64,000 bases of DNA, from positions 99,956-163,955 of the forward strand of contig NW_006281106.1 of the NCBI RefSeq assembly GCF_000203795.2. Direction: 5' to 3'. Below are positions 31,922-43,301 of this stretch, piece after piece. The position numbers and the translations under genes are program-made. How positions within the stretch are numbered: position 1 is the first letter of the stretch; each line of letters opens with the position of its first letter. The notes beneath the pieces were generated by a model that was not told the origin of the DNA, searched no databases, and was given only the letters and a program-made list of their open reading frames with translations. Origin of the DNA: Batrachochytrium dendrobatidis JAM81. Its lineage: Eukaryota > Chytridiomycota > Chytridiomycetes > Rhizophydiales.

Positions 31922-34079
31922 ATGCAACGACAATGGTCATCTGCTCAGACGACTGATGGTGCACCAGACGCATATACATCCAACAATAGCTATATTCCAC
32001 CCAACCAACAGCAGGGACGCAAGTACAGCAACTATAGCGAGGATAGTAACATTCATAGCAACAAACAGTTACTTGGATCTCCAAAGGAAGAAAATTCACA
32101 TCCAAGGTTGAGTAGCTCAGCGGCCGCAGCGGCAGTAGCAGCTAATGCAATAAGAGCCATATCGCCACGGGATGCAGCAATAGGAAATCAAGGTGCAAAC
32201 TACGATCATTTGGACTCGTTGAAAAGACCAGGTCTCTATCGACATCATTACGATAGTCAATACGATGACTATGAATTTGACGATGCAGATGACCACATAT
32301 ATGATGCACCATCACAAGGAGTGCAAATGATTCACGAGAACAGACTGTTGTATTCAAGGAATGGAAACGCTCTCAGTCCAACACCCATATCGCCTGCGGA
32401 GGGTACCTTTTATTATGCACCCCCGCAAGCCGCAGCATCTGAGAAGACGATCCTAACAATCAACAACATATACTCGACAGAGTATAGTCCATTGCCAATA
32501 GAATATCCACCCCATCTGGCAACACCCACTCCAATGCAATCCAAGAACGGTAGTACGTCCACCCAGGAGTCGATTGCGGAATCTGGGTTAAGATTAGGAG
32601 TAGTACTTCCGCCGCCACCATCGTATCCACCACCGTTTACAGCTGTAGCAGATATGCATCAAGGCCGATACTATAATGGGCCCAACGAGCATCAGCCACC
32701 GCCATTATTGTCACAACAGCGACCATTAGCGTCCATCCAAGCACCCTCGACATCATCCACAACAACCCTTGTGGCTGCTCTTCCTGCCCCGCATCAACCC
32801 CTGCCATTTAACAACTATAGTGACATTGACTCGATCCAACCCAAACCTCTTTATCTGCAACAAACATTCCAGCCTGATAGTCTTCCTACAGCTTTGAGAA
32901 ACGCCGTGCATCCAGGCCGCTCTTCCATGTTTCCTACATACAACACAAACCCAAAACAACCTGCTATGGAAAATGGCAGTCAGTACTACGACACGCAAGC
33001 CATGAACGAAAAACAAGGTTTTTATTCAAACGGTGCTCCTGGTGGTGTTCCTCCTTACCAATCCAGCCCTCCTCAGATCGCCAATCAGGAGGGCTACAAC
33101 CCATACCTTCCCAATGACAATCAGGGAGGATATGTGCAAACTAGAAACAATAGTCAAGGCTACGATCAATTCAACCATAAACCATACGGCATACCCCATC
33201 ACAATGAATTGGATATAGACGAAGACCTGAGTTCCCCAAAATCAAAAAAGAGCAAATACAGGCTGTCTGCTGGATGTTGGATCATCATTGCAGTGGTGGG
33301 TACTATTCTGCTACTTATTGGTATCCTACTCGGTGTTTACTGGCCTCGGTATGTAATCATTCGACTTTACACACTGCACTCGACTATCCAATTATGTATT
33401 ATGTACTAACTCTACTATATGCTTTCGGTATCCCAACTCTTGATTGCTCGCATTGATAGCCCGTTACTATTCAGCGTCGCTTCTACAGTTTCTATTCCCA
33501 ACTTTTCAACTCAAACCCCTTCAATCCAAGGTGGTGGCACAATGTTTAATACCACATTCAACATGACAATCAACATTAATAATCCAAACTTGTTTGATTT
33601 GAATCTGGAACGAATCGATATAACTGTAAGTCTTGTTTTAATTCCTGTTTTTTCTGAATACATTCTGATTCTTTTATTTGCAATAGTCGGAATTGCTAGT
33701 CAGCGGCTCGCAAGTCAATGGAAAGGCTTTCTTTAAAAATTCCCCGCCTTTGAATATCGATCAGTATTCCACACCTTTGGGTACAGGTTCCAGAGGTTAT
33801 TTGGTAACACGCTCTAAAGCTGAAACAACAGCCATTGTATTCCATCAGTTGAATATCTACACCCAGCCAGCCTCAAGTACAGATCCTGCCGTGTATGAAC
33901 TCATTGATGCATGTGGGCTGGCTGGATCCACCGCACGGCCCATGAAGGCAACTTACAAGGCCGTATTGAATCCTGGCTGGTTAAGACAATTGGGGTATCG
34001 ACCTCAAGCCACAGGAACGTTTCTATTCACTTGCTCACCATCACTGGCCGAAGCTGTCAAGACTACTTATAATCTCTGA
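31922..34079 (+). CDS. LEA2-like single-pass membrane protein, paralogue 3
   Basis: Exons 31922-33348, 33460-33625 and 33687-34079 give 661 aa. Same plan as paralogues 1 and 2, with a longer disordered cytosolic half rich in Pro, Gln, Ser and Tyr. A KSKKSKYRLS basic stretch, one membrane helix ending in GVYWPR, and a LEA2-like outer domain follow (FNMTININNPNLFDLNLERI, IDACGLAGSTARPMKATYKA). The first intron falls right after the membrane helix, the same place as in paralogue 1 (FFPR versus YWPR). This supports common descent, with intron loss in paralogue 2. Role unknown; membrane-surface scaffold or desiccation-stress function is only a family-level guess. Confidence 0.8.
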
Positions 34080-34631
34080 AAAGTGATGTTTTGTGCAATG
34101 CATGACTATCTAAACCATTCATTTTCAAATTCCCTATATTTCAGGCTTACCACATACTTGCCAACCTCCATTTGATATATACTTTCTATTAATCATGTTT
34201 TCATATCGTTTGTTGTAATATCTGCATGGGCTATTACACTTATTGGATTACCCTATGGAACTTGTAATAAACATCAATTCATTGCTTTCCATATCTGTAC
34301 GCTTGCTAAATGTCTTGTCAACATTCGTGATAGGGTTCAAACCAATGGCTCATTTGACAAAACTTGTAAAGGATGTCATTGGTAACTTCTTGAATACATC
34401 GTATTATACCAAACTATTGTTTAATGGATTGTAGTACCAATTTACTAATGGAACGCCGAGTATGGATACCAACGTACATAGTAACATCAATATCATGGTA
34501 TGGTGATAACCCGCCAAGTATGCAACGCCATATTTAGTCATTATTTATTCCAAGACAATTACTGCAAGATCAATACAAGTGTTACATGAATACGACAGTA
34601 AAACATCGTCAATCACTTGGTAAAAACAATC
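34080..34631. other. convergent intergenic region
   Basis: Between the 3' ends of LEA2-like paralogue 3 (+) and Vac1 (-). Holds an element copy at 34536-34600 and no gene. Confidence 0.5.
34536..34600 (-). repeat. dispersed GTATTCACGT element, copy 8
   Basis: Minus strand reads CTGTCGTATTCATGTAACAC, then TTGTATTGATCTTGCAGTAA, and ends TTGGAATAAATAATGAC. Immediately downstream of the Vac1 stop codon. Confidence 0.65.
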
Positions 34632-37191
34632 TCACTCGTACAATGCATCCATTTTTTGTTGTACACATTGCAACTCTTGTCGTAATTCACTTAGACTTGT
34701 GTTTAATACAACTGCGTCTTCTAGTCGCCGTCGACTTGTTGCATCAAGTAGCATCCCTTCTAGCTGTGCAATTTGTTCATCTAATGCTTGGCTAGTCATG
34801 TCTAATTCTTTATACATGGCGTCATGTTCTGTACTGAGTATCTTTTTTCGATCAGGTCGTATTCCATCTGATGCATTTCCTAATTGACGCGCTTTGAAGC
34901 CAATTGTGTCGGGCATCAACTGCAATGTCAACATATTGGCCTGAAGAAATTGGATCGCAGATTGATGTACATTTTCATGCAGTCGAAGGGTCATTGTACT
35001 TGATGTCGGTAGCCGTTTAATCTGTTTGGCGTGACGCTCCAGCTCGGTAAAATAGTCTAATAACTGTTTACGATATCGAAGCGCTATTTGATAATCTTGT
35101 TCTTCAACAGATACGCTTGCCCTACTCCTGTATACAGTATACGTCAAAACTAAAACGTATTTGTTGAACCCCATTCTTGAACCAAATTACCTTAGATCTA
35201 CCAAAAGACTATTGAATTTTGGAAGCGTTTCTTGAACTAGCGAGCGCAATCTAACAATTTGTTGATAGAGTGATACCAATTGTGGTGTTGTGCTTTCGTC
35301 TTGTGAATTATCTCTCCTACATAAAAATGAATTGTAAATCAACTAGATGGTGTCGTTTGACAAAAGTATAGACCAACTGTCTAAAACACAGTCTACTTAC
35401 ATTCCAATCAGTTCCTTGCACTGTGAACAAGATCGAATCTGTCCAATCTTTTCTAAAGCGGCATACACCCCATCTATATTACAATATCAAAAAGTCAACA
35501 TTATCCACATCAATGTGGGTCGAATTGTGAATATCTACCTGTCGGAACTTTGATGTCTATCATTGTAGAGCACGACCCACAAACTAATCGACCACAAAGA
35601 CGACAGTGATGTCTTCGATTGACAAGACCAAATTGTGACCTTTGAACAATTAATAGTACAAGATTACAACAATGTATAGGTCACAATACAATGAAATCAT
35701 CACGGTGCCAACAGCAACTACATACCCACAGATATAGCATTGACTAGAACTATCGTCGGGAACCCATGCTACAACCGCTTGATCAATTGCTTTAAAAACA
35801 CACGCCATTTAAAAAAGGTGTTTTAGCTTTCAAGAATTAAGCCTGCTATGGGTCTTACAAGACAGTAAAAATATAATATGCATACAGTTTTTAAATGGCA
35901 AACTCAGATTGCTCCATGATCGTTGATGAGGCGATGGTATCGAGCTTCCAGTTAAAGCACGTGTAATCTAGTTGAATTCATGAGTGAATCACTCAATGCA
36001 TTAGCCAGAATAAAAGACTAGCAACTTTTATCACTCCAAACATACCTTTTCTAGTCGCTTTTCAATCTTGTTAGCCTCCAGTAATGCACGATCAATACGC
36101 ATCCCACGAACTTTTAGAAATCCTTGGGTTCTATTCCGTGATACCCCTAGATGACAATGCAGCATATTGATTGAAAACAATCGAGTATTTCTTGATGATT
36201 AAATAGAATTTACATTCAACACACCAGGCTAGTTTTTACCATAAACATCCATGTATCCTTCACGAGACATATAACATAGCTGACACACTCTTGACCAGTA
36301 TCCAGAAACAGGGTCATGGCTGGCATTCGAAGCTAATTTCATTTGAAACCTAGAATGCAAATCGCAGTACAAACGCCCACATCTACAGAATGACAAGAAT
36401 CAGATAAACCATCAAAACTAAACTACACGCATATATAGCCAGCTTACTTTCGACAGTTTTCCTTTCCAGACAGTATACCCAATGTACTACTGCATCTTGA
36501 ATATGAACACCGATCGTCAACAGTGGAGAGTTGCCAATGTATGCGAGTCACTGCAGACTGATCTCCACTAGCCAACGAAGATGAACTTGGAGTTCCATCA
36601 TACACAGTCATACCGTACATATCTCGATCATAGCTTTTTCCAACATGCCGACTTCCTGAAGCAGATGAGACTGATGATTCAAATACATGACCATAGGTAA
36701 CGTTTGAATTAAGCTCAAAGGTATCCATACCCTTGATCAAATCTAAAGGCGCTTGAGCTGATCCTTTGATTCCAGCAGCAATACGATTCAGTCCAAGTTT
36801 CTGCCAACTGGTATTAGACAGTCCATCGGATACTTTTATTTGAGTACGACGAAACCATGCCAAGAGTGCTTCTGCCGGATCATCAGAATCATGAACAGGC
36901 GATTCAGCATGGTTCAAGTCAATATGTTTATTAAGCGATACTAGATTATACGTTGTTGCTCCTATACAATATGTTTGGTATTTTTAAACAATCAGCTAGA
37001 CCCAACAAGCACACCAACGTATGGATAGTACATGACCTACCACAGATAGGGCAGGTCAATACTTGTTCTTGCTGACGAGATGTGTGGTTCATATGTTCAT
37101 TTAATACAGATGAGGATGGTGAATGAGAGAGTGTGTCTGAGAGTGGAGCAGCAGAGCTCTGTAAGTTGGCTGGTCCCTTTGCTTTACGCAT
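34632..37191 (-). CDS. VAC1: Vac1/Pep7 (rabenosyn-5-like) endosomal tethering protein
   Basis: Ten exons: 37191-37041, 36961-36448, 36382-36240, 36146-36046, 35967-35886, 35789-35726, 35639-35539, 35473-35401, 35316-35191 and 35127-34632; 616 aa, all phases join. Vac1 links Rab5-type GTPases, PI3P and SNARE/Sec1 proteins in Golgi-to-endosome fusion. Seen in order: a C2H2 finger built across the first splice (CPICG-ATTYNLVSLNKHIDLNH); a first FYVE-like finger (CRKCGRLYC...CQLC); a helical linker; a second FYVE finger (CYICG, RRHHCRLCGRLVC, CSQC); and a C-terminal coiled coil. This is the yeast Vac1 domain order. Joining exons 5 and 6 matters: an ATG at about 35810 follows a stop and could be mistaken for a separate gene start. 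Confidence 0.88.
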
Positions 37192-37711
37192 TCTAATATG
37201 ACTGTTATATTCACGTAAGATGGAACGCTTGTATCGCAGCGATTTCTGACTTTGGAATAGTCGAATCTTGACTGCGCTTATTTGAAATTGCCAATTCTTT
37301 CATAACTAAAGTGTTCATAATCAAACTATGCAATGATCACACATGTAATATTTAATAAGTTGTGTGGATTATCACGAGACTGCTCATTTATTAATACTTT
37401 GAAACTTGGTGTTCTATTCTGTGAATGCGGTTGAAATGGGTTTCTTGACGCTCGTTCAAGTTTTATTTGAACCTTTGTATACCGAATCATGTATCTAATT
37501 ATACTACCAATACTCTCCTGGCAAGTACTATATAAACGGCAATGTTTATATTTGTCTTTCGTCATTGTATTCATGTTTATACACGCTACGGGTTGACAAA
37601 TTTAGTAATTAAACGGGTACAATTTAAGGCGTACAATCACAAGTTTCAATTACAAACTTATTGTCCAACAATTCATTTCCCAATCGCTAATTTATTCTAT
37701 TGAAAAGTACT
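37192..37711. other. divergent intergenic region, Vac1 (-) and OPT transporter (+)
   Basis: About 520 bases with the element copy at 37203-37262 next to the Vac1 ATG. No supported gene; a minus-strand 82-codon frame at 37326-37574 lacks any motif. Confidence 0.5.
37203..37262 (+). repeat. dispersed GTATTCACGT element, copy 9 (at Vac1 start)
   Basis: Reads GTTATATTCACGTAAGATGG then AACGCTTGTATCGCAGCGAT and CTTTGGAATAG. Begins about 12 bases upstream of the Vac1 ATG, in the orientation seen at other gene starts. Confidence 0.6.
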
Positions 37712-40287
37712 ATGCAAGAGTCCTTGCAATCAAATAGAAGCTCTTTTGCTGGGTCTCAGCCCGAAACCTATTACTACAAACCCAATACGGATGTCGAAAA
37801 TTTCGATTCAATTGAATCGTTTGAAGAAATAAAGTAAGTTGGACTATACCATTTATGTTTTGAATCAGAATTGGCCGTCTACTTGTTGAATCATCCTGGC
37901 TTTGCCAATTTATCTTTTACTAATCCTCATTGTTTTCTAGTGTCAACTTTTATACCAAAGGTGTCGTTCCTGAAACTGACGATCCTGATGAGCCGTCACT
38001 TACCATTCGTATGCTGTTTTTGGGAACGATATGGGGCATCATTTTGGGTTTGGGAAATGGTAAATCATGTGTTGAATTGACTCGGGTTTAAAATACATCT
38101 TGATATAGCTACTAACTGATTCATACATTCACCAGGCGTGTTAAACTTTAGGTATACCATGTAGTACTCGCCAACAATGCATTCGTTGTATTTAAACTAA
38201 ATTATTTTTATTCACTATCATAATGTATCAAGAACAAACCCAATTGGTATCAGTTCTATTATGGCTGCCTTGATGTCGTTTCCCATTGGCATTTTTATGG
38301 CCAAACTCCTTCCAAAAGGGATTTGGAATCCAGGACCGTTTGGATTGAAAGAGCATGCTCTTGTTTTTGTGATTGCCAGTGCAGCAGGTGGCTCTCCCTA
38401 TGGAATCGAGAGCGTTGTTGGTCAAATGTTTCCAAAATTCCTTGTAAGTCAAGTATGTTTGTATTGATGCACAAAGGTCTTTCAAGTTTATTAAATATTC
38501 AAATATGGGTTTTTTAGAACGATACAAACATTACATTTTGGAACTCATTATTGTTTGTTGTCACGACCCAAATGATGGGATACGGTCTTGCCGGTATTAC
38601 TCGGAAATTTCTTGTCCAACCCTCGAGCATGTACTGGCCAACTGTTTTGCCTACCGTTGCACTATTTACCTCACTCCACGAAACTCATGACTCGAGCCAA
38701 AAAAAATCAACATATTGGTTATCCAGATCGCAGTTTTTCTGGATCGCATTCATTGCCATTTTTATATGGGAATGGGTTCCGCTTTACTTTGTTTCGGCAG
38801 CGCAATCTATTTCAATTCTCTGTCTTTTATCCTCAAACAAAATCGTTCGTTTTTTGGGTTCTTCGTCTCCAGACACTGGCCCTGGTGTATTATCTCTCTC
38901 ACTAGATTGGTCCAACATCACCGGATTCGCGCCGCTTAGTTGTCCATTTTGGGCATCTCTCAACCTTTTTGTAGCCAATGTAATTGGTCTCTGGGTCGTT
39001 CTTCCAGTACTGTACTACACAAACGCATTTGGAAACCCCTCGTTGGAGCATGTTTATTCCTACAGCGATAAAACCCCATTTCCTCGAGTCAATTCCGTTT
39101 CCATATTTCAAAAAAACGGTACAAGCATAAGTCCTACCATATTTTACAACACTACCACGTACGATCTAGACGAAACTATATATAATCGACTCCAGCCCAT
39201 TTACATTACAGAAAACTTTGCACTCTCTTACTCTATAGCTTTTTTCAACGTCACATGTAGCATTTCACATATTCTGCTGTGGTATAATAAGGATGTTATT
39301 CGACAGGCAAAAGAGCTAATCTACCAGAAAAAGGAATCTGGCGCAGATATTCACTCCGAGTTAATGAAGGCATATCCAGAAATTCCCGAGTGGGTCTATC
39401 TGCTGTGGCTTCTTGTATGGGCTACCGTACAGATCTTTGTTGGAATAATTACCCCATTCAAACTTGACTGGTGGGGATCCTTTTTTTCCATATTCGTTAG
39501 TATGGTTTTTCTAATCCCATACGGCATCATTCAAGCCTCTACGGGCCAATCTCTGGGTTTGAATATTTTGAGTGAGTTGCTGATGGGACTCATTATGCCT
39601 GGTCACACTATCCAAATCATGACATTTAAAACTTTGGCTCAAAATACAATCAGTCAAGCCTTGACACTTTCTGCCGATCTCAAACTTGGCCGGTATCTTC
39701 ATATCAATCCCATTCATATGGTTTTTGCACAGTTGTATGGAACAGTTATTGGCGCAGTGACAAACACGGCGTCGGTGTGGATCGCTTTAAAGTATTTCCC
39801 TCTTGACACACCAGATTGGGAATACACGAGTCATCAGATCTTTTTTAATGCAGGAGCCATTTGGGGTGCTATTGGGCCTGCACGTTTCTTTGGCCAAGAC
39901 TCTCCTTATTACTCACTCAACCTTGCATATTCTCTGGGTCTGGTTCTTCCTGTGATTCCATGGGTTCTCAATCTCATGATTCCTCATCCCTACTGGAGAT
40001 ACATACACTTTCCAGTAATGAGCACTGTCGTCAACTGTGGAATGTTTCAATCCGGTATACTTTCATCATTCATCCTAGCCTTTGTATTCCAGTTTCTCAT
40101 TGTCACGTACCATCATACATGGTGGCAAAAATATAACTATGTGCTTTCCGCTGCATTGGATGGTGGATCTGGATTGGCTATTGTAGCCATCGTTTTGGCA
40201 AGTTCATGGCACGTCATGCCTTCAAATGTTCTCAATGCGCCTCTGGTAGACTATTATTGTACTGGGATGACTTGGGATCAGTTTTAG
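37712..40287 (+). CDS. OPT-family oligopeptide/metal-chelate transporter
   Basis: Exons 37712-37833, 37941-38059, 38136-38151 (a 16-base microexon), 38233-38443 and 38518-40287 give 745 aa, close to the family norm of 700-900. Proton-coupled importer of short peptides, glutathione or metal chelates in the plasma membrane. The N-terminus has the OPT-like DDPDEPSLTIRMLFLGTIWG. Later blocks include RTNPIGISSIMAALMSFPIG, MMGYGLAGITRKFLVQPSSM (OPT consensus near YGxxGxxRxxLVxPxxMxWP), LLMGLIMPGHTIQIMTFKTL and GAIWGAIGPARFFG. About fifteen hydrophobic segments are visible. Substrate cannot be told. The microexon encodes part of GVLNFR. Confidence 0.93.
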
Positions 40288-41343
40288 CTCTAATTGTTTT
40301 TATGTTGAATACATTGTTTTGTACCAGTATGCATGATGGTGTTAAATTATTAATATGAAATCAAATATGCTATCCAATTGTATGGTAATGAGTAATTCAT
40401 TACAAACAATGGTCAGGCCGAACACTATTACAATATCATGTTTGATGTATAAACAGGTTTCATGATATACCCTATTAAGGAATGAAACAGTTTCATGTCT
40501 AAATTACACAAATCAAATCTATGATACAATCAATGCATTATAGTGGATCGAGAACTCAATTTATGCAGTGTTTCAGTTATTTTATGCTGAATTGCATGAA
40601 CAGTTGAAAACCAATGTTTGTGATTTGTTTGGCCAAGTGAATGGTCTTGACACGGTTTTGATTTTGAACAAGGTTCATGCGAGATATGACGAGTTGACGC
40701 CTAGTCAGACTATTGTATAACGACTTGCTTGATATACTTGTAGAGATTCAAAGGATGTGCGGTGGTGAAATTGATTTTGCTTTGGCCGGCTTGTGTTTAT
40801 AATATCCTCTGGTGGAATGACTTGGCAATACCCTGAATTTGGTGTGTTGGTTGATTTTTAGGTCTACAAACCAAAACAAAACTTGTAAATTACCGCACAT
40901 GACCGCCTTATCTAATGGAAATCCCCAAGCACGTAATACTAGATGATATTCAAGCCATGGTTTGGCATTATTGACGTGTCACACCGTTGCTATTGGCTAT
41001 GCTTATGCATTCGACTAATTTAGTATTGTTTATGCTACTGGTGTGTTTTATGTATGAAACATTTGACCAAATATGCAATCACGGCAAACAGTATTCAATA
41101 AAACAGTGCTGGACAATTCAATTTGCATTAAAAGATAAGCCTTCCAATCACATGCAGATTGATCAAAATCTACTTTAATCATACATTTCAGCAACGGTTG
41201 TTTTTAGATTTATTCTGTTGTATGCCACCCACTGCTACTATTTATAGACCCATACATCCCGATACATTTGATCAAATCGTTATCTTGTTAATTTATTCAG
41301 TATATTAGTGTCTGCTCTTAATTCGGATTTTATTTAAGCCATC
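40288..41343. other. 1.06-kb intergenic stretch, nothing recognised
   Basis: AT-rich; the 63-codon hydrophobic frame at 40987 has no ATG-linked support. A TATTTATAG sequence about 95 bases before the next gene may serve as its TATA element. Confidence 0.45.
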
Positions 41344-43122
41344 ATGAATGCCACTGCTCTTGCCTCACCCAATACTGCTCATTCCTTTCGTGTACATGAT
41401 CCTACCCGTCCAACTCCATCCCTACTTCCGATCCAATTTTGGATGAATGGAAACACCACTCATCATCTCGCTGGTGATGACGGTGTATCTTCTCATCTTA
41501 TTCAGCCATTCAACGATCCAGTTGACTTTTATCTCGTCAAGGATCTAGACCAACCGCGCAACCCAAAGCAGTCCAACCATCATACCGACACCCAAATCGA
41601 ATCCAAGTCGACTACTAGCAAGCCCAAGGTAAAATCTTCTCGCATCAAACCGATAATTCGTACAGATAGCATTAAACTTGCTCGTCAGAAGCTCGTTGAG
41701 ATTCTTTCTCCAACCATTGCAACCATTTCCAAATCGGCATCATTTCTCAAAAAACATCAGCCTAGTACTCCCTTGGCCTCTCCATCCAACACTTCCAAGC
41801 AAACTTGGCCAACAATGAAATACTATCAAAACAACCCATTATCTCCCGTTGATTTTGATCAAGCTGCGGATCCATTGGCCTATACCGGACCTCCGGCTCC
41901 GGTTCAACCCACGCATCTACTTTCACCTGTGTCTGGATCTCACTCAATGTTTACAGATCTACCCAATCAAGCTTCAAATAGCATGGAATCCATTGTTTAT
42001 ACAGAACCTATACAGTTATCTAATCTCTATTCTTCAGCAATTAAACGCAAGCGCACTGTCACTCCCCCAGCTTTATCTGTTGATACTAAAGATATTTACA
42101 CTGCTGCCATCAAAACACATACTCCTGACATGAGACCAAAACGACCTGTTGACATTTACTACAATGAAGTCGACTCAAAACTGCCAACCAAAAATACTTG
42201 TTCCTCGATCAACTCGGATGCAGATTTGCTTTTGCTTTATGGGCATCGTAGTTCTCTTTACTCTACTCTGAATCGACGCACTTCAACTCGATCGGATTAT
42301 ACGCGCAGGTTATCCATGCAAACCATTGATGAGAGTCCCGAACTCGTCAACCATAAATTCAATTCATCAAGAGATACTCTGCCACTTGATGTAGCCTGTT
42401 TTAATGGTGTGGATATTGTTCAGGCTAGTTTGAATGCCATTCATAAGGATTTGGGCAGTGACCAGTTTGACACAATGAACTCGGGCTGGCTAGATTGTGA
42501 TCATTCAGTTTCCTCTGTTGCGGAAAGTAAAAAAGAAGGCGGTTTGAAATGGTTATACTCGAAAAAGTCGGACCATACTTGCATAGAGTCGCTGCCCATT
42601 ATAGATTATACATGCCAGCCTACGTTGACCAAGAGCAAAAACCAGTATGATCATCTGTCTGTAACCAAATTATTTAAACGTGACAGTGATCAAGTTGATG
42701 AAAAGGCTCAAGACACTAACAATGTAGACCAACTCACTTGCGACACCGTGTCCAATCCAATTGTATCTGGAGAATTCAAAGAATATCCATTTCGACCAAG
42801 GCGTTCACTACGTCACAAACCACTCATTCATAATCTGTCAAAGCAGCTTTCCGAGTCTGCCATCTCTGACCGTGTTTATGATTCTATTGGTACTCCAACT
42901 GCTTCAGTTGCAAATAACCGACGTGAGGTATTTACACCAGAAAAAGGCATTCAATCAAAATTTGATTTGAGACGATTGAGCGACCCCACCTCCTTATATC
43001 AAGCTGAAACAACTAGTGAAGCCGATGCCATGCATTTGGATGTTCAATCTGCACTTAATCAACTTTTGTTCAAAGTCAATAAGCGACAGGCCATGAGACA
43101 TACGGCACCCAATGTACTTTAA
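41344..43122 (+). CDS. unrecognised 592-aa disordered protein
   Basis: Single-exon gene with clean ATG context (AGCCATCATGAATG) and a TAA stop. Mostly low-order sequence rich in Ser, Thr, Pro, Asp and Lys. A basic helical patch (KPIIRTDSIKLARQKLVEIL) lies near residues 100-125, and several Arg-Arg-x-Ser sites that could be kinase targets (RRLSM, RRSLRHK, RRLSDP) suggest a regulated protein. No transmembrane segment, signal peptide or known domain seen. The next gene follows 180 bases downstream on the same strand. Coding status is supported by length without stops at about 40% GC; function unknown. Confidence 0.7.
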   Translation: MNATALASPNTAHSFRVHDPTRPTPSLLPIQFWMNGNTTHHLAGDDGVSSHLIQPFNDPVDFYLVKDLDQPRNPKQSNHHTDTQIESKSTTSKPKVKSSRIKPIIRTDSIKLARQKLVEILSPTIATISKSASFLKKHQPSTPLASPSNTSKQTWPTMKYYQNNPLSPVDFDQAADPLAYTGPPAPVQPTHLLSPVSGSHSMFTDLPNQASNSMESIVYTEPIQLSNLYSSAIKRKRTVTPPALSVDTKDIYTAAIKTHTPDMRPKRPVDIYYNEVDSKLPTKNTCSSINSDADLLLLYGHRSSLYSTLNRRTSTRSDYTRRLSMQTIDESPELVNHKFNSSRDTLPLDVACFNGVDIVQASLNAIHKDLGSDQFDTMNSGWLDCDHSVSSVAESKKEGGLKWLYSKKSDHTCIESLPIIDYTCQPTLTKSKNQYDHLSVTKLFKRDSDQVDEKAQDTNNVDQLTCDTVSNPIVSGEFKEYPFRPRRSLRHKPLIHNLSKQLSESAISDRVYDSIGTPTASVANNRREVFTPEKGIQSKFDLRRLSDPTSLYQAETTSEADAMHLDVQSALNQLLFKVNKRQAMRHTAPNVL

Positions 43123-43301
43123 AATTTCAAATATTGTATTATAAATTAGGCCCATTGTTATTGTGAATAAAGCTGTGTGAATGTAAAAGCTTATAATGCG
43201 TGTCGGAGATTCAGTGTATTTCCAAATTGATTTTACTCTTTAAAACTAAACATTATCAACACTATTCTGTAACTCAAAGAAACTGGCACCAACACATTGA
43301 A

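Noticed and set aside
35722..35812. Independent gene start (ATG at about 35810) for the second FYVE finger
   Set aside because: A stop precedes the ATG, but splicing at TTTAAAG|CAATTG joins exon 5 in phase and restores the known Vac1 domain order.
37326..37574. Minus-strand 82-codon frame upstream of the OPT gene
   Set aside because: No recognisable features and it overlaps the likely promoter region of the OPT gene.
40987..41178. Short hydrophobic plus-strand frame
   Set aside because: Looks like a small membrane peptide but does not open with ATG and shows no supporting signals.
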